A stretch of 64,000 bases of DNA from Labyrinthula sp. Ha (GCA_015227615.1 JAALGZ010000001.1:3162001-3226000); one strand, 5' to 3'; positions 51,256 through 63,200 are shown, counted from the stretch's first letter. Numbers and translations: made by a program. The notes: generated by a model from the sequence alone, not told the origin.

Positions 51256-53769
51256 TCATACCATTGCTTGCTCGCGCAGTAACTTGTCTTGCTCATTATA
51301 CATTTTCTCCCATCGTTTCACCTTACTTTTTTCATCAGAAAACACATATTCCCTACCATCAGCAGAGATCGCAAAACATTCTCCTTTCTTATCCACAACA
51401 AATTTTCTATCTGATGAAAAGGAGATCTCTCCCTTTAAATCCATAGTTTTGGGCGCAAAGTACAGAAACCTTGGGAAACTCGTCAATATCAATACTCGGC
51501 TATGTGAAAATAACCCTTTCCTCTTTTTCACGATCCCGTAAAGCAAGACAGACTCATTAGCATTTAGTTCTTTAGCAATTGCATCCTTGGCACCCCCTTC
51601 ACCTAGCAGCTCAGCCCCACGTGACACTGAAGTTCCTTGTTTTAGTCTTTGACTTGTTCTGATAAAATTATAGTCTGCATCAACTCTGATCGTCTTCTTC
51701 CGAGCACTTTGACCCATAATTTCCCGCTCCAACGCTGAAGTCGGTATCCCTTTCAGATGTCCACCAGATCCTTTGGAAGTCACTGTACCGCCTGAGAGAT
51801 GTCGATTCCGTAACGAGGAGCCCATGCTTGAACCGCTATCAAGGGTAGGGAATCTCTTAAACCCCCTTTTGGTAACTCCCATCAAATTCGTTTTTCTCCT
51901 TAACCTTTCTGGTTTACGTGGAATTAAATTACCCAAGTTCTTCATATTTTGTGACATAGATCTTCGCAGCGATTTAAACTTAACTGCATTGAAGGTTAAC
52001 CTTCTTCCTTTTCTTCCGCTAGATGTACCTGACGCATTACTATCTCGAGAAAACTTCTTCGGCGAGAAGACAGAGGTAGTACCTTCTTCAATAACCTCAG
52101 GGTCCTCTAAGTTGACACTTCCTAAACCCGCAAGACTAGTATTGAGCTTTGCGGCGTTGAATTCTGCAACTAAATCAGTAGCGTCGCCTTTCATCATCCA
52201 ATCTCGATTGTTTCCATCATAAGCAGGCTCAGCGACTTCATTCTTATACGGAATCTTGGGTGCTTCACCACGAGGCAATCCACGAAAATTAACACCTTGA
52301 AAAAACAAATGCTCTAAAAGCTTCTCAGGTCCATTACTCTGTGGATTAAAATCTGGATGCTTTGGAGTTTTATCATTCGCTGCACCTAATCTTGATGCCG
52401 GGTTTCTCCTTAGCAATTTTGCAATGAGCTCTTCTGCTTCCTCTAGAAGTGCAAACTCCTCTTGAGGAAGAGAACACCCCAGAAAGCTAGGTTTAAGATC
52501 TAAACTGATTGGGTCTGCAGCTGAGAAATCATCTGTAAGTTTCGTTGATGTAGTTTCTTTGGTTGACATGGACACTTTCGATTCCTTTCGGGGCTTTTCA
52601 TGAGCTAGGATATTATTAAAGGTTTGATGGTCAGTTTCCCCTCTAAATGGAGCCCTTCCAAGGATCAAGTGAAACAGTAAAACTCCAAAGGCCCAGTAGT
52701 CTGCACCTACAGAAACCTCTTTATCCTCTAGCATCTCTGGACTTACGTAATCAGCGGTTCCAACAAAATCGTTTTGTATTCGTTTGGAAGGAACTGATTT
52801 GGTGCCCTCTTTTTGTTGTGGCTTTAGATTTTCATCCTTGACAGTACCAAAGTCACTGAGTTTAATGTGGCCACTTCCTGCGATTAGAATGTTTTCAGGT
52901 TTTAAATCCCTATGAACATAGCCATTTTCGTGCAAAGCCTGAACCGCTAGGCATGTTTCCCCAAAATAGAATCTTGCTGTAAACAAATCTAAAGCAAACT
53001 CCATATTATTCCTTCTATTCTCCCTCACCCAATATTTAATCAACTGAGACAAATCTCCATTTTCACAAAAATCTAAAACAAAATAAAGATGTTTCTTGTC
53101 CTTAAAGGCAGATTGTAAACCCACAATCAAAGGGTGGTTCATCTTAATTAGCACAGTCCGCTCATTCTGGATAAGATGAGTTTTCTTCTCTTTCCGCAGA
53201 AAACTGATTTCTAGGATTTTAACTGCTTGAAGAATAATGGACCCTTTCTTTTTGCACACATGAACTCTTGAATATGATCCTTGGCCGATACTGTCACCAA
53301 TCATATAATCTCCTATTGAAGGCTTCGAAGCTTTAGTTTTTCTGCTGGGGAGAGTTCCAATATTTTCTTCTATTAAACCTAGAGGTTTTTGACTAATCAA
53401 GCTGCCTCTTGCAGGCCCATTTACTCCCTTGTTCAGAAACAACGACATCGAACTCATGTCTGTCCTCTCGCTGTCTACTCTACTTGATCTCGGACGAAGC
53501 ACATCTTGGCTTCTGAAAGATCCATACTCAGTTCGGTTTTCACTTAGAAGCCGATGATTTCGCCGCTGAAAAGTATCGAAACTGTTAGTTGTGGAACTTG
53601 CTCTTCCCAGCCGACCAAGACTGGAGTTATGGCTGCTTAGTTTCTTTCTTGTCAGTCCTTGCGACGATCTCTGTTTGGGTTCTCCAGAGATACCCTTGAG
53701 GGAATCTAACGACGTTATTCTTGATCCAGATGATGTTACAGATAGTGGTCTAGTATTCTTTTCTGCCAT
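51256..53769 (-). CDS. PDK1: 3-phosphoinositide-dependent protein kinase 1 (kinase + PH domain)
   Basis: A master AGC kinase that phosphorylates activation loops of other AGC kinases. The start is the ATG at 53769, giving 837 residues; the two codons above are not ATG. Residues 1-148 are Ser/Arg-rich and disordered. The kinase domain starts near 152, with GQGSYSRV, K184 in QAVKIL, HRDLKPEN at 286-293, DFGT at 306-309 and VGTADYVSPE at 336-345. An insert of about 50 residues, rich in Ser/Thr/Lys, lies between helix G and the NPASRLG block. The C-terminal PH domain, about 745-830, is clearly PDK1-like: KKRKGLFSHSR, LKGEI, REYVFSDEKSKVKRWEK. The autophosphorylated activation-loop serine of animal PDK1 is replaced by D334. 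Confidence 0.93.
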   Translation of the reverse strand: MAEKNTRPLSVTSSGSRITSLDSLKGISGEPKQRSSQGLTRKKLSSHNSSLGRLGRASSTTNSFDTFQRRNHRLLSENRTEYGSFRSQDVLRPRSSRVDSERTDMSSMSLFLNKGVNGPARGSLISQKPLGLIEENIGTLPSRKTKASKPSIGDYMIGDSIGQGSYSRVHVCKKKGSIILQAVKILEISFLRKEKKTHLIQNERTVLIKMNHPLIVGLQSAFKDKKHLYFVLDFCENGDLSQLIKYWVRENRRNNMEFALDLFTARFYFGETCLAVQALHENGYVHRDLKPENILIAGSGHIKLSDFGTVKDENLKPQQKEGTKSVPSKRIQNDFVGTADYVSPEMLEDKEVSVGADYWAFGVLLFHLILGRAPFRGETDHQTFNNILAHEKPRKESKVSMSTKETTSTKLTDDFSAADPISLDLKPSFLGCSLPQEEFALLEEAEELIAKLLRRNPASRLGAANDKTPKHPDFNPQSNGPEKLLEHLFFQGVNFRGLPRGEAPKIPYKNEVAEPAYDGNNRDWMMKGDATDLVAEFNAAKLNTSLAGLGSVNLEDPEVIEEGTTSVFSPKKFSRDSNASGTSSGRKGRRLTFNAVKFKSLRRSMSQNMKNLGNLIPRKPERLRRKTNLMGVTKRGFKRFPTLDSGSSMGSSLRNRHLSGGTVTSKGSGGHLKGIPTSALEREIMGQSARKKTIRVDADYNFIRTSQRLKQGTSVSRGAELLGEGGAKDAIAKELNANESVLLYGIVKKRKGLFSHSRVLILTSFPRFLYFAPKTMDLKGEISFSSDRKFVVDKKGECFAISADGREYVFSDEKSKVKRWEKMYNEQDKLLREQAMV

Positions 53770-54854
53770 TTGCAATCTACCTTCACGAGTACAGCTCAGA
53801 AGGTGAGTTCTCCGACCCTTATAAATACGGTAATGTCGTATTATGGTAGTTTATCTGAGTCTCTTTTAGCATTGGTGAACTTTTTCACCGAAAGGGCACT
53901 ATTTTTTCCTCTTAGACAACAAGAAAAAAGCCAGAGTGAATTACCAAATGAAAATTCGCGTTTTAGTTCATGGGGGTGTAAAAGTTGACCTCTTCAGCTA
54001 TAATCTTAATTCTACGTTCATACTTTAACCATACAAGCAGAAAAAAAAATAATCCGAGTTCTATGAGTATTTAGCCACCAGCAAGTTAAACTAATTTAAT
54101 ATAGCTGAAACAATTTCAGGTTTAACCGAAGTTCTTTATAAGTTTAGCTTGGTATAGAGAGATTCAAGATAATTATTATTGTTCCCACAGGGTAAGTTGA
54201 GGTTGCTCACTGATTAGAAGGAATTGTCACTGGCAAGAAGAACTTCATGTTCATTTGTTTTCTGTAAGGCTCCAAAGAAAGCTATCAAGATGTTGGCTTT
54301 CCTGTATGTTGCCCCTCTAATGACTCTGCGAAAAAACAGGTCTGCTGCATACTTTCCATTTCAAAGCAACAAAGTTTGATCCAGAGATGCATAAATGACA
54401 TATCCATCAGTTGGTTACGTTATGATAAGGAAGAATAAGAGAATTCGGTTAAAGCGAAGGTACCGAGGGTTTAATTTAGGCTATATAGAACTTTCTAGTT
54501 CATGGAACATTTTGCAATCCACTCATGCCATTAGCCTTATTTAAACAATCATAATAGAGCAAATGGATGTTGTCGATTTTAGTCCAAGTTTCAGATAAGA
54601 CTCAAAATGAAGTGAAGAAGAATTTGCTAATCCTTGTATCCCTTGCAAGCCTTCTTATGTGTTTAAGCTAGAGTCTTTAAAAGTAATAGCCGTTGTTGAT
54701 ATTTTGAAAGATGCAGAGGGGAATGAAATAGAGGTCTTATGTGCAATCCTATTGTGCATAGTGAGTAGGTCACGGATTTGATTAATATCATCAATAACTA
54801 TTTGATACTAATTTTGGTTCTGATTATCAACAAAAGAACTGAGATTTTGATTAT

Positions 54855-54895
54855 TATCAAATGATTCTAGTTTTATTTTGATTATCAAAATAAGG
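54855..54895. repeat. AT-rich inverted repeats (TTTTGAT/ATCAAAA)
   Basis: TTTGAT-TATT-ATCAAA is followed within some 30 bases by TTTTGAT-T-ATCAAAA. Both are small near-perfect inverted repeats in a region with further GATTATCAA words. They may be cruciform-prone or simply AT-rich low complexity. Confidence 0.5.
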
Positions 54896-55118
54896 ACGGA
54901 CTATATGACTCTGTCTTAAGTTGCCGAAAATTTCTTACTTATTTTTTGCCTCGTGTTAAAACTTTTAAAAATTGGCCACATGACATGGGAATAATCAGTT
55001 AATAGGGTGTGGTTGGGCCATGTGACTAATTTTTTGAAGCTTTGCGTAAAGTTCGAAAAATGAAAAATATTTTTGCCTACTTCCCCTAGGGCTTTGTAAC
55101 GCTGCCTTGTATTGCAAG

Positions 55119-55162
55119 TCAATTAATTATCAATAATCATTCAATTAATTATCAATAATCAT
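55119..55162. repeat. 22-bp perfect tandem duplication
   Basis: TCAATTAATTATCAATAATCAT occurs twice back to back with no difference. It points to a recent slippage or a small tandem duplication in non-coding DNA. Confidence 0.85.
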
Positions 55163-57635
55163 TGAAAATGGTTGGGGAATTATCAGATTCAATCAATAAG
55201 AAAAATTTAAGGAAATTTCTTATACATAAATTATCTATGAATCAAATTAGACCCCTAGTTAGAAGAGAAAGCAATGTGAGAATGAATAGAAGATTGTAAA
55301 ATAATCTCTATTTTTTTTTATTGACATACCGGACGACGCGTAGGTCACAGGTATGTTTTAGTACAGTTTTCTGAGCTTGGTCAAAGTTTCCGTGAAGATA
55401 ATACCATATAGTCTAGAAAAATAAAATGGTAAAATAGATACAGAAAAATAATTAAATACATAGAAAACTTCTTTACACAGACCTTGCTTTCATACATACA
55501 AACAGCGAATACTCCTTCGAATGAATTTATGGAAGTACCAAATCCATGCGTAGAAAGAATTCAGCAAGAAGACTTAGAGATTATGCCCAATAGTAATAGC
55601 CATTCTTAATGTTGAAATACATTTATCATACAAACAAACCCGAGCTAGTTCAATTTCTTAAGACTTGGTATGTATGCATGTTCTAGTAGATTGTACTATT
55701 AATATAAAATACAGAGTTGGAGTGTTATGCTCTTAGTTTGCTAGTTATGATGTTGTGGATCAGTTCTCACATTTTACCCTCTTTCAAACTTTTACAGCTT
55801 TACTTGAAGTGTGTAGCACCTCAATGTTTCGAAGCTAGCTCTTCATATATTTTGTATAAGCAATTAGCAAATATTTACCTTGCTTCCATACCTCTTAGCT
55901 TCTCATCAACATCATTAACATTTTTCTTGGCATTGTTGATAACAGGAAACATCTGAATAACTATTGTAGGTATCACTAAGCGAAGGGTTATAAAAGATTT
56001 TGCTTTAGAACATGAATTCAAACCTCTAACTTCAGAAAACACTTTTTAATAAACTTGAAGGCACATTCGCCTTCGACTTGAAATATAAAGATCCACCATC
56101 TAAATGAGGTCTGGATTAAATAGTTTATAAATGCAGTAGTTTTTGTATTTCAATAAAGAATGTGCTTACCTTTCTTATCTCTTTCTAACAAGTGTACTAA
56201 AAGGAATTTATGGTCTAAAGAGACTATCTGGCATTAGTATCTTTTATTTTTACAAGACCATTAAAAGTGACTTGGTTCTACCACGCAAAAATCTAATGTT
56301 TATTTTATTCAAAATGTAGTTTTTAAGGCTTTAACAATGATGTTTGGCACATATACTTCATCATCGTATCCATAAATCTAGTAGTGGGTAATCGCAATGA
56401 TAATAAACTTCGCAGAAAATGAATATTGAGGTAATGGACCACTACAAAGTGTGAATCTTAGTCTCATGTCTAGAAACTCAGTCTCAAATTTTCAGAAAGT
56501 TTCTAGTTGCTCTCCTGTATCGAAATTTTCTGTAAATGTTATAAGTAGAGCTTTAGTTGGAAAAATCATTATGCACCATTTGAGCTTTAAGAGCTTCACT
56601 TGGCCTCTCGCGTGGCTTTCAGATTACGTACAAATTTTAAGTAGGGTTGAAGTATCGTCTGAAAATAAAATTTCAAATTTGAATGTTTCTGTCAAACTGT
56701 TCGCATGACTGTAGATAACAGCAGAATAAGAATAACAGGCGACTATGAGTTGATACGACCCAACGTAAAAAATGTATACTTGAGATAGCCTGAGCTCAAG
56801 TAATTACTCTTTCTACTCTATCCCGGAAACCTTTCTTGAGATCGATCTCCAATGCCTATGTACAAACCGCTATGATTGGTGCAGCAGCTAGTTGTAAAAC
56901 TATGTTTTTATGTTTCTCCTCTTCCCTTGGAGTCAGCTGCATTTTGGATGGCTGAATAGAATACAACCATGAGAACCAAACTAATTCAATGGAGCATTAA
57001 AATACATCTAACAGAGCTTGTATGTGATTCTTAGAAGCTTGGAATAGTTTTTCTGGGGCTTGTTCTCAATAATTTGAGCAAACATGCAGATTCATTCCTG
57101 TTCAGATATACAGATTAAGAAAAAAGGAAGTACTTGTTTAAGTAAAGCAATGTGGTTAGACCATTTTCTCTGAATAAAGGAGCATGACCTGAAAAAAGTT
57201 TCATTTCTGTAACGTTGAGCAATTGATCCACCCTTGTACCAGTCTATTTTGGCACAAGTTAAACTTCCACTCGTTCGACCAAATAGCATCACTGATATAT
57301 TTTTAGTTACCTGGAAACAAAGTAGAAACACGTTTCTTTGAGAGTTTGAATAGTTGGTGTGATTGCAGGGAAGAAGTCGAGATTCTTTGTCAGAAATAGT
57401 TTACAGACCAGGGTGTCCAAATACAACTAATATATACCGTAGTAAAGCTACAATAGCCAACAGGTAGATTTGTTTACAACTTAACGATGTAGCTCTATTT
57501 TTTTTTCTTAATACAATATTCTACTATAAGTCTAAAACTGGATCCTCTTTATGGAAGTTGTAGAGATTAAAGTCAGTCTATAAATTCTTTGTTTCTTTTA
57601 TTTAATATATTGTAAAATATAATCACTAATAGTAT

Positions 57636-57660
57636 AAGTTAACTATATATATATATATTT
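57636..57660. repeat. (AT)n microsatellite
   Basis: A short run of alternating A and T (TATATATATATATAT) followed by TTTATTG. It is a simple repeat in the gene-poor stretch. Confidence 0.8.
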
Positions 57661-58079
57661 ATTGTATTCTAACTTTCGTACTAAAAAGTACCTCTTAGCC
57701 TAATTCTGTCGAGACCAATATAATTTGCCCAAGCTTATTTGATTGATTGCTATTAATTGCATCACAATGTAATTTGCGTCTAACAAGTATTATTCGGCAT
57801 TATTCATAAACACTCTATGCCCGGTATAGAAATACTGTTTAAAACTGGCAAGACTGAGGCAACACCCCCGCGTTCAAACTTGACGACAAAATTGTGCAAA
57901 GTATCAACTTCTTCTCCTTTAGTTTCGTTCCCACACCTATAAGATTCAGGATTTTTACCGTTAATCTAGCTTCTTTTAAATTCTATTGAAATATTCGACG
58001 GAAGGCAGACATAAATCCATAACCACCTGGAAACTTCTGGAAGACTTATCTATCAACTTCATAGACTTTCTCAGTTCTA

Positions 58080-59249
58080 ATGGAACAGTCAAAAGAAGGT
58101 AAGAGATTCAATGTATTATTTCAGTTGAGGGAAGAAAGATATCATTTTTGTAAAATAATACACGATAACGCCAACTCAAATGTGATCTTATGTGCCAATG
58201 AAGATAGTTCTAAGCTTGTCGTGCTAAAAAGAGTTAAACTCGACACAACCCCAAGATTACAGTCAGCACGAAACGAGATGAAGACACTGCAAAGGATAAA
58301 GCTTTTCATTAACGACCCCAGGTCAAAATTTCTTTTAATCTCTATTTTCTCGAAGCTTGATGAGGACAAGATATGCTTTGGATTTAACTTTTGTCAGGGT
58401 GGAGACCTATACAACTTGCTTTATGACGAACGCTTAGAGCCGATTTTGGACATGTTTTGCTTCTTCGATCTCTTGTTCTACATTGGAGAAATTTGTCTTG
58501 CACTTCAATTTTTGCACTCAAAGGGCATTTTACACGGTGATATAAAACCTGGGAATGTGCTAATTGATCGATCAGGACATCTAAAACTTACAGACTTCGG
58601 AACATCCCAAATCCTCATTCCGAAAGATTTGAATCAACTCTCTCAGCTGCGGAACTCATCTCGTGAGACACTTTCCTCTTTTTCATCAAAGGAAAATCTG
58701 GGGGCCTTTGATGTTGCACCAGCTTACGAACCAATTATAACAAGTTCTGGGACAGTTCCTTACTGCGCTCCAGAAGTTCTTACGCGTAAAGCACATTGCT
58801 TTCAGCCTGATATATGGTCTTTTGGAGTACTTTGTTGTGAGCTTATCACGGGAGGTTTACCTTTTGAAACTATGGAGGAAATCTGTTACTCTAAAGCTAA
58901 GACATTGGTAGAAGACAGACTGACTTTTCCTTCGGGATTGGAAGCGCAATGTAAAGATTTTGTGAACAAGTTTTTTGAGAGAAGCTTATGCGCTAGAATA
59001 AGAAGTGAAGATGTATTTAAGCATCAGTTATTTGAGTTACTAGATATTGAAAAATTAAAGAAGCATGAGTATCAACCTCCATTTATACCAGAAAAAGTAT
59101 GTCCTCAAGCGGAAGATACTCATTTTTTATGCTTAGACCCTAGATCTAGTAATACATATTCTGAAGAAGGACAAGTCACGTATTCAGCTGTGAACTATAA
59201 CCCACCGGCGTTAACTACAAACGAACGGCACACTTATCCAGTAGGGTAA
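58080..59249 (+). CDS. divergent PDK1-like protein kinase, HGD type, no glycine loop
   Basis: A 389-residue kinase. The glycine loop is not recognisable around residues 26-38. The ATP lysine K50 (VVLKRV), a candidate partner glutamate E66, HGDIKPGN at 152-159, DFGT at 172-175 and CAPEVL at 229-234 are present. The catalytic Asp D154 and Asn N159 are kept, but the arginine of HRD is glycine. The stretch from YIGEICLALQFLH to SGHLKLTDFGT runs parallel to PDK1 in this window (FGETCLAVQALH ... SGHIKLSDFGT), and DFG followed by Thr is a PDK1 trait. It is therefore probably an old, degenerate PDK1 relative without a PH domain. The C-terminal 60 residues are disordered. It may be weakly active or a scaffold. 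Confidence 0.82.
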   Translation: MEQSKEGKRFNVLFQLREERYHFCKIIHDNANSNVILCANEDSSKLVVLKRVKLDTTPRLQSARNEMKTLQRIKLFINDPRSKFLLISIFSKLDEDKICFGFNFCQGGDLYNLLYDERLEPILDMFCFFDLLFYIGEICLALQFLHSKGILHGDIKPGNVLIDRSGHLKLTDFGTSQILIPKDLNQLSQLRNSSRETLSSFSSKENLGAFDVAPAYEPIITSSGTVPYCAPEVLTRKAHCFQPDIWSFGVLCCELITGGLPFETMEEICYSKAKTLVEDRLTFPSGLEAQCKDFVNKFFERSLCARIRSEDVFKHQLFELLDIEKLKKHEYQPPFIPEKVCPQAEDTHFLCLDPRSSNTYSEEGQVTYSAVNYNPPALTTNERHTYPVG

Positions 59250-59291
59250 ACAGGCTTATCCATAGTTTACGTTATTTTGGAGAGTGGAGGA

Positions 59292-60215
59292 ATGGTAAGG
59301 AGGGTGTCATTAAGCCTGGACATGTCTATGTTAAACACTGCTGAAATTGATAAGAATAGGAGAACTACTTTCATGGGAGCAAAGGTTTTTGTACGAGGTA
59401 ATTCACTCTTTACCCAGCAGCAGTGGATAAGTGATACGTTTTCGTCTGTCGCTGGTGGTTTTAAGATATTGCAAGACAAGAAGATGTACCAAACTGTTAA
59501 AACACTGGGTAAAGGTGCAAGTGGAAAAGTAAATCTAGAAAGAAATATAGTTACAAACGAGTTAGAAGTTTGGAAGAGAGTTTCAGGGTACGAGGCAAGA
59601 AACAGACCTCAAGTTTTGAACGAAATAAATATCCTGCAAACTTTAAGAACATCAAAGTTCACAGGCCAGTTCCTACGTTCATTTTTCGACGAAGGGGATA
59701 TTGTAATTTGCACCAAAGTGTTTCCTGGAGAATCACTGAAATCTTTTCTTACAAGAGGCATCCTTTCTCCTGCACGAGGTATTGAGATATGTAGACAGAT
59801 CTTACTGGCATTGATGGAACTTCGACAGCGTCAAGTTCTTCATAGAGACATAAAACCTGCGAATATTCTAGTTAGTGTTCGGGTAAAAGCCCAGCTACTT
59901 GTGAACATCATCGATTTTGGGCTTGCAAAGGTACTTGAAGATGAGAATGACAGGTGCATGACAAAGTGCGGCACGATTAAATATCTTTCACCAGAGCGTC
60001 AAGAAGGTCGCCCCTACTCATACCCTGCAGATATCTACTCCTTTGGTCTAGTAGCTGCAGAGATCTTGCGTTTTTTCGAAGCAGATGCATCCATGAAACA
60101 GTTATTCACTGAAGTTGTACAACTTGCGGTTCAACAAATGCAAGCTGCCAGACCATCACCCTATATATTGCTACATTCTCCCTTGTTCATGCTGCCTGTC
60201 AGCGGTAGAAGCTGA
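59292..60215 (+). CDS. small serine/threonine protein kinase
   Basis: A 307-residue kinase. The start is the ATG at 59292; the open frame above begins without an ATG. It has a good glycine loop LGKGASGKV at 73-81, K95 in EVWKRV, HRDIKPAN at 184-191, DFGLAKVL at 208-215, a CGTIKYLSPER activation segment and ADIYSFG. The C-lobe is short: after helix F only some 50 residues follow, ending in ARPSPYILLHSPLF, which matches the RPS...L-HPLF close of kinase domains. Catalytic residues are complete, so activity is likely. I cannot assign the group; it is less PDK1-like than its neighbour. Only 42 bp separate its ATG from the stop of the upstream kinase on the same strand. Confidence 0.82.
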   Translation: MVRRVSLSLDMSMLNTAEIDKNRRTTFMGAKVFVRGNSLFTQQQWISDTFSSVAGGFKILQDKKMYQTVKTLGKGASGKVNLERNIVTNELEVWKRVSGYEARNRPQVLNEINILQTLRTSKFTGQFLRSFFDEGDIVICTKVFPGESLKSFLTRGILSPARGIEICRQILLALMELRQRQVLHRDIKPANILVSVRVKAQLLVNIIDFGLAKVLEDENDRCMTKCGTIKYLSPERQEGRPYSYPADIYSFGLVAAEILRFFEADASMKQLFTEVVQLAVQQMQAARPSPYILLHSPLFMLPVSGRS

Positions 60216-63200
60216 ACAATTAAACTTTTTTTTGACAGTTGTTTACTATAAACTTAAATTTAAACTTTCTAAGAAGCATCTCGACCAAAATTCTGCATTC
60301 AAATATTACTAGACAAGACGCTTTTGCAAATAAAAGGTGCTGCAAATAGCACTACCAAATCTAATGTCACACATAGAGTAAGTAGTCTCTTTTTACCTCA
60401 AAATGCGCTGGCGATACTATTGAAATAGTTGCTGCTGCATACATGACAGTCTAGAAGCAAAAGGAGGATCCTAGAATTTCTTTATGCATGTGCAACACCA
60501 TTTAAGCCAATAGCGTTGTGAGTAGTTCTATAGGTGGAAAACATAATAAATAGAAAATTGGTTTATTTAAAATAAACAACCTATAGCATTTACACTTGTG
60601 CTTGGAACTTTTGTGCCTTGTTTAGAATCTATCATTCATAATGAGGCAATTTGTCGATATATATGCTTTGGAGCAGACGCGAGACAGAAGCAGCTAAGTT
60701 TTAGTCTTAATACCCAAGTCCATGAGTAAAACAAATTCTTCTGCACCGTTTCGGCCCTTAAAATTGCACATTCCTTTTAAACCTACTATTCGCAAGTCGT
60801 CCAAAATTAGCCTTTTTAGGATAGAAGATTCAGTATAGGTACGTTTTAAATCCTTGACAGTGAAAGAAGATGGTTAGGTCAAAGTCAGATCATCACAAGT
60901 ATTTAATGAGGGTGAAGATCTTAACAGCCACTTTAACGTAGGAATGAATTCTTTTTTATTTTAATATGGGATGGGTATCTGTTAGCTCAGTTTTCAAGTA
61001 TCACTACTCACTAGTCAACAATTTTTAAAATTTATATGTATTTAAGTAAAGTCGTGGATGATATTAAAATTTTGGTAATAAGACCTTGGTGGGGAATAAC
61101 TATGTTTTTTACCAGTTGAGCTAGAGCTAGCGAAGTCTAAATGATTTGTGAACTCCAATGAAGGCAATATTATTCTCTGATTAAATACAGCGTCCTAACT
61201 GTGGGCAACAAACAGGATACAAGGCAGAGCCCTTTCTTATTGTATATATGTTTTTGAGCTACTTAACTTACTATATATATTAGATACGTAAACTTTAACC
61301 GCGTATGTTAGTTATTACCCTCTTGGTCGTTCTGCGGAAACTACTTTAACGAATCTAACCGTGGAATGCTAATAGTCGCTGATATCTACTAAGTTTGAGC
61401 TCTCCTGCATGTTCTTTAATTTTTATGAACTATTTATCTGTAGTATCTCTCTCGCTTTCTTCTTTTAGCCCTTGAATTCATATTATAGATCTCAATGAAC
61501 TTAAAATCTCTTATTGTACTTGTTGCGATTCCTCAAAACTTGAAAGTTTCCCTAAAAATACTTCTTCATAGGGAAATACCTCTCATGGATTTACTAGCAC
61601 TTCAACTATTAACATACTATGAGTCTAATATCTATATTAATGTTTATACAATCATCAAGGTGGGTATATAGTTTGCATAGAAGTTGTATTGAAACCCGCG
61701 ATCAAAGTAGATACTGCATCTCTACTAAGAAAAAAGCAAGGCTAGTCCTGGCTTTGTTCAGATAAATAAAGTAATCATATTTTAGGGATAAATATTTTAT
61801 TTTAAGACGTTTTCGCAAACTCTTCACAAAATACACCTGAAAACGAGTAGTTAGGATGAGCAATGACACAAAATTTTTATTTGGTGAGTTATTTCTTAGC
61901 TCAAGAGGATTATCCTGGGTCCAGCACTGAATAGAGCATACAAAGATATAAAGTGGTGCAGTGGCATTTACCCAATCAAGAACCGCACGTCTGTTTTTGT
62001 AAGTATTTTGTTACTGCGCAGGAAAGATTTTAGAAATGTGGTACTCCAGAAATGATACAGATACATGACAGTACATTGGTAACGGTATGTGAAGTCTCTT
62101 TTGGATCCCTTGCCATTATATCATGGAAGCTCATTATGTAAATACTGAGCTAAATGAACATAATGCGTAATTAGAGAGGCTCTGATGTTAAACTTACAAC
62201 CATGCACAGAGCTATCTTTTTCGCTTAGCCATGGTTAGTCTAAGAGCATACCTGCTAGAGAAATTTAATTGCTGTGCAAACTAAATTAAGAATCCTAAGC
62301 TAAGCTTCTGTAAACTGTTGAGAGGTTTAGACAAACTTGATCATTAATTTTGCTCTAAGATCAAAATTTTAATTGGGTCTTGGTCTGATTATTCGGAGGA
62401 AAACTCCCATATCATTTGTTTCCTCTGTTAACTCTTTTCTTGTCTCATTTTTTTCAAGCAATGGCTATCACCTCCCGTAAGTTAATTGTTTACTGACATA
62501 TGATTATATCTTTTCAATTTTATTATTTGTACAATTGCTCAGAACACTAAAGGAGTGGAGCTGCCTACAAGCCAAGAGCCACTACAGGCTCAAACTTAGA
62601 ACCAAACTGTATATGCTAACTTTCAAACATGACATCGGTGAAATCGAATGCTAACCCTTACGGCAGATTAAAGTTCATCATTTTAGAAAGTTGCACATAT
62701 GCATCCATACTGAGTGCTCAATTAGGCCCCGGTCATATATTTTATATAAGTAGCTGATGACTTTGTGAGGACGAATTATTTTCTGAAAGTATTCGACTGT
62801 GAAATAAATGAGTTATCATGATCTAATTGCAAAATATACTAAACTACATGGTTAATACTTTGCTCTCTAACCAGTTGATATCAAACTCTCTGTCTCTATC
62901 TGGGTTCCATTCCAATAAAATTTCTCATCTACATTGTCAACCCCCAAACCATAGATTACTACTTGGGAAGGGTATACTTTTTTATAGAAATTGAATTAAT
63001 ACGTATTGGCAATTTTACACGGGTTATGTGACTCAAATATTTCAATCCGAGAGTTTTGAGGTTTTTCGGTAGTTTGGAGGAAACGTTTAATGGTTCCGCA
63101 ATGGTTCAAGGAGGGTTGAATGATCATAACAAGAAGATCCTTAAGAAGCCTTAACTTTCTCAATGATTTTCTATGCTTGTTACAATTTCAAAAACATAGT

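Larger units (their letters stand above)
53770..58079. other. gene-poor AT-rich region between kinase genes
   Basis: About 4.3 kb with no supportable gene; the left end is the PDK1 promoter side. It holds a cluster of AT-rich inverted repeats (54780-54900), a tandem 22-bp repeat (55119-55162) and an (AT)n run near 57640-57658. Several 60-85-codon open stretches look like chance. Confidence 0.45.

Noticed and set aside
62461-62620. Start-exon candidate ATGGCTATCACCTCCC with GTAAGT donor and TTGCTCAG acceptor
   Set aside because: Joining at these sites runs into a stop within three codons; no open continuation was found.
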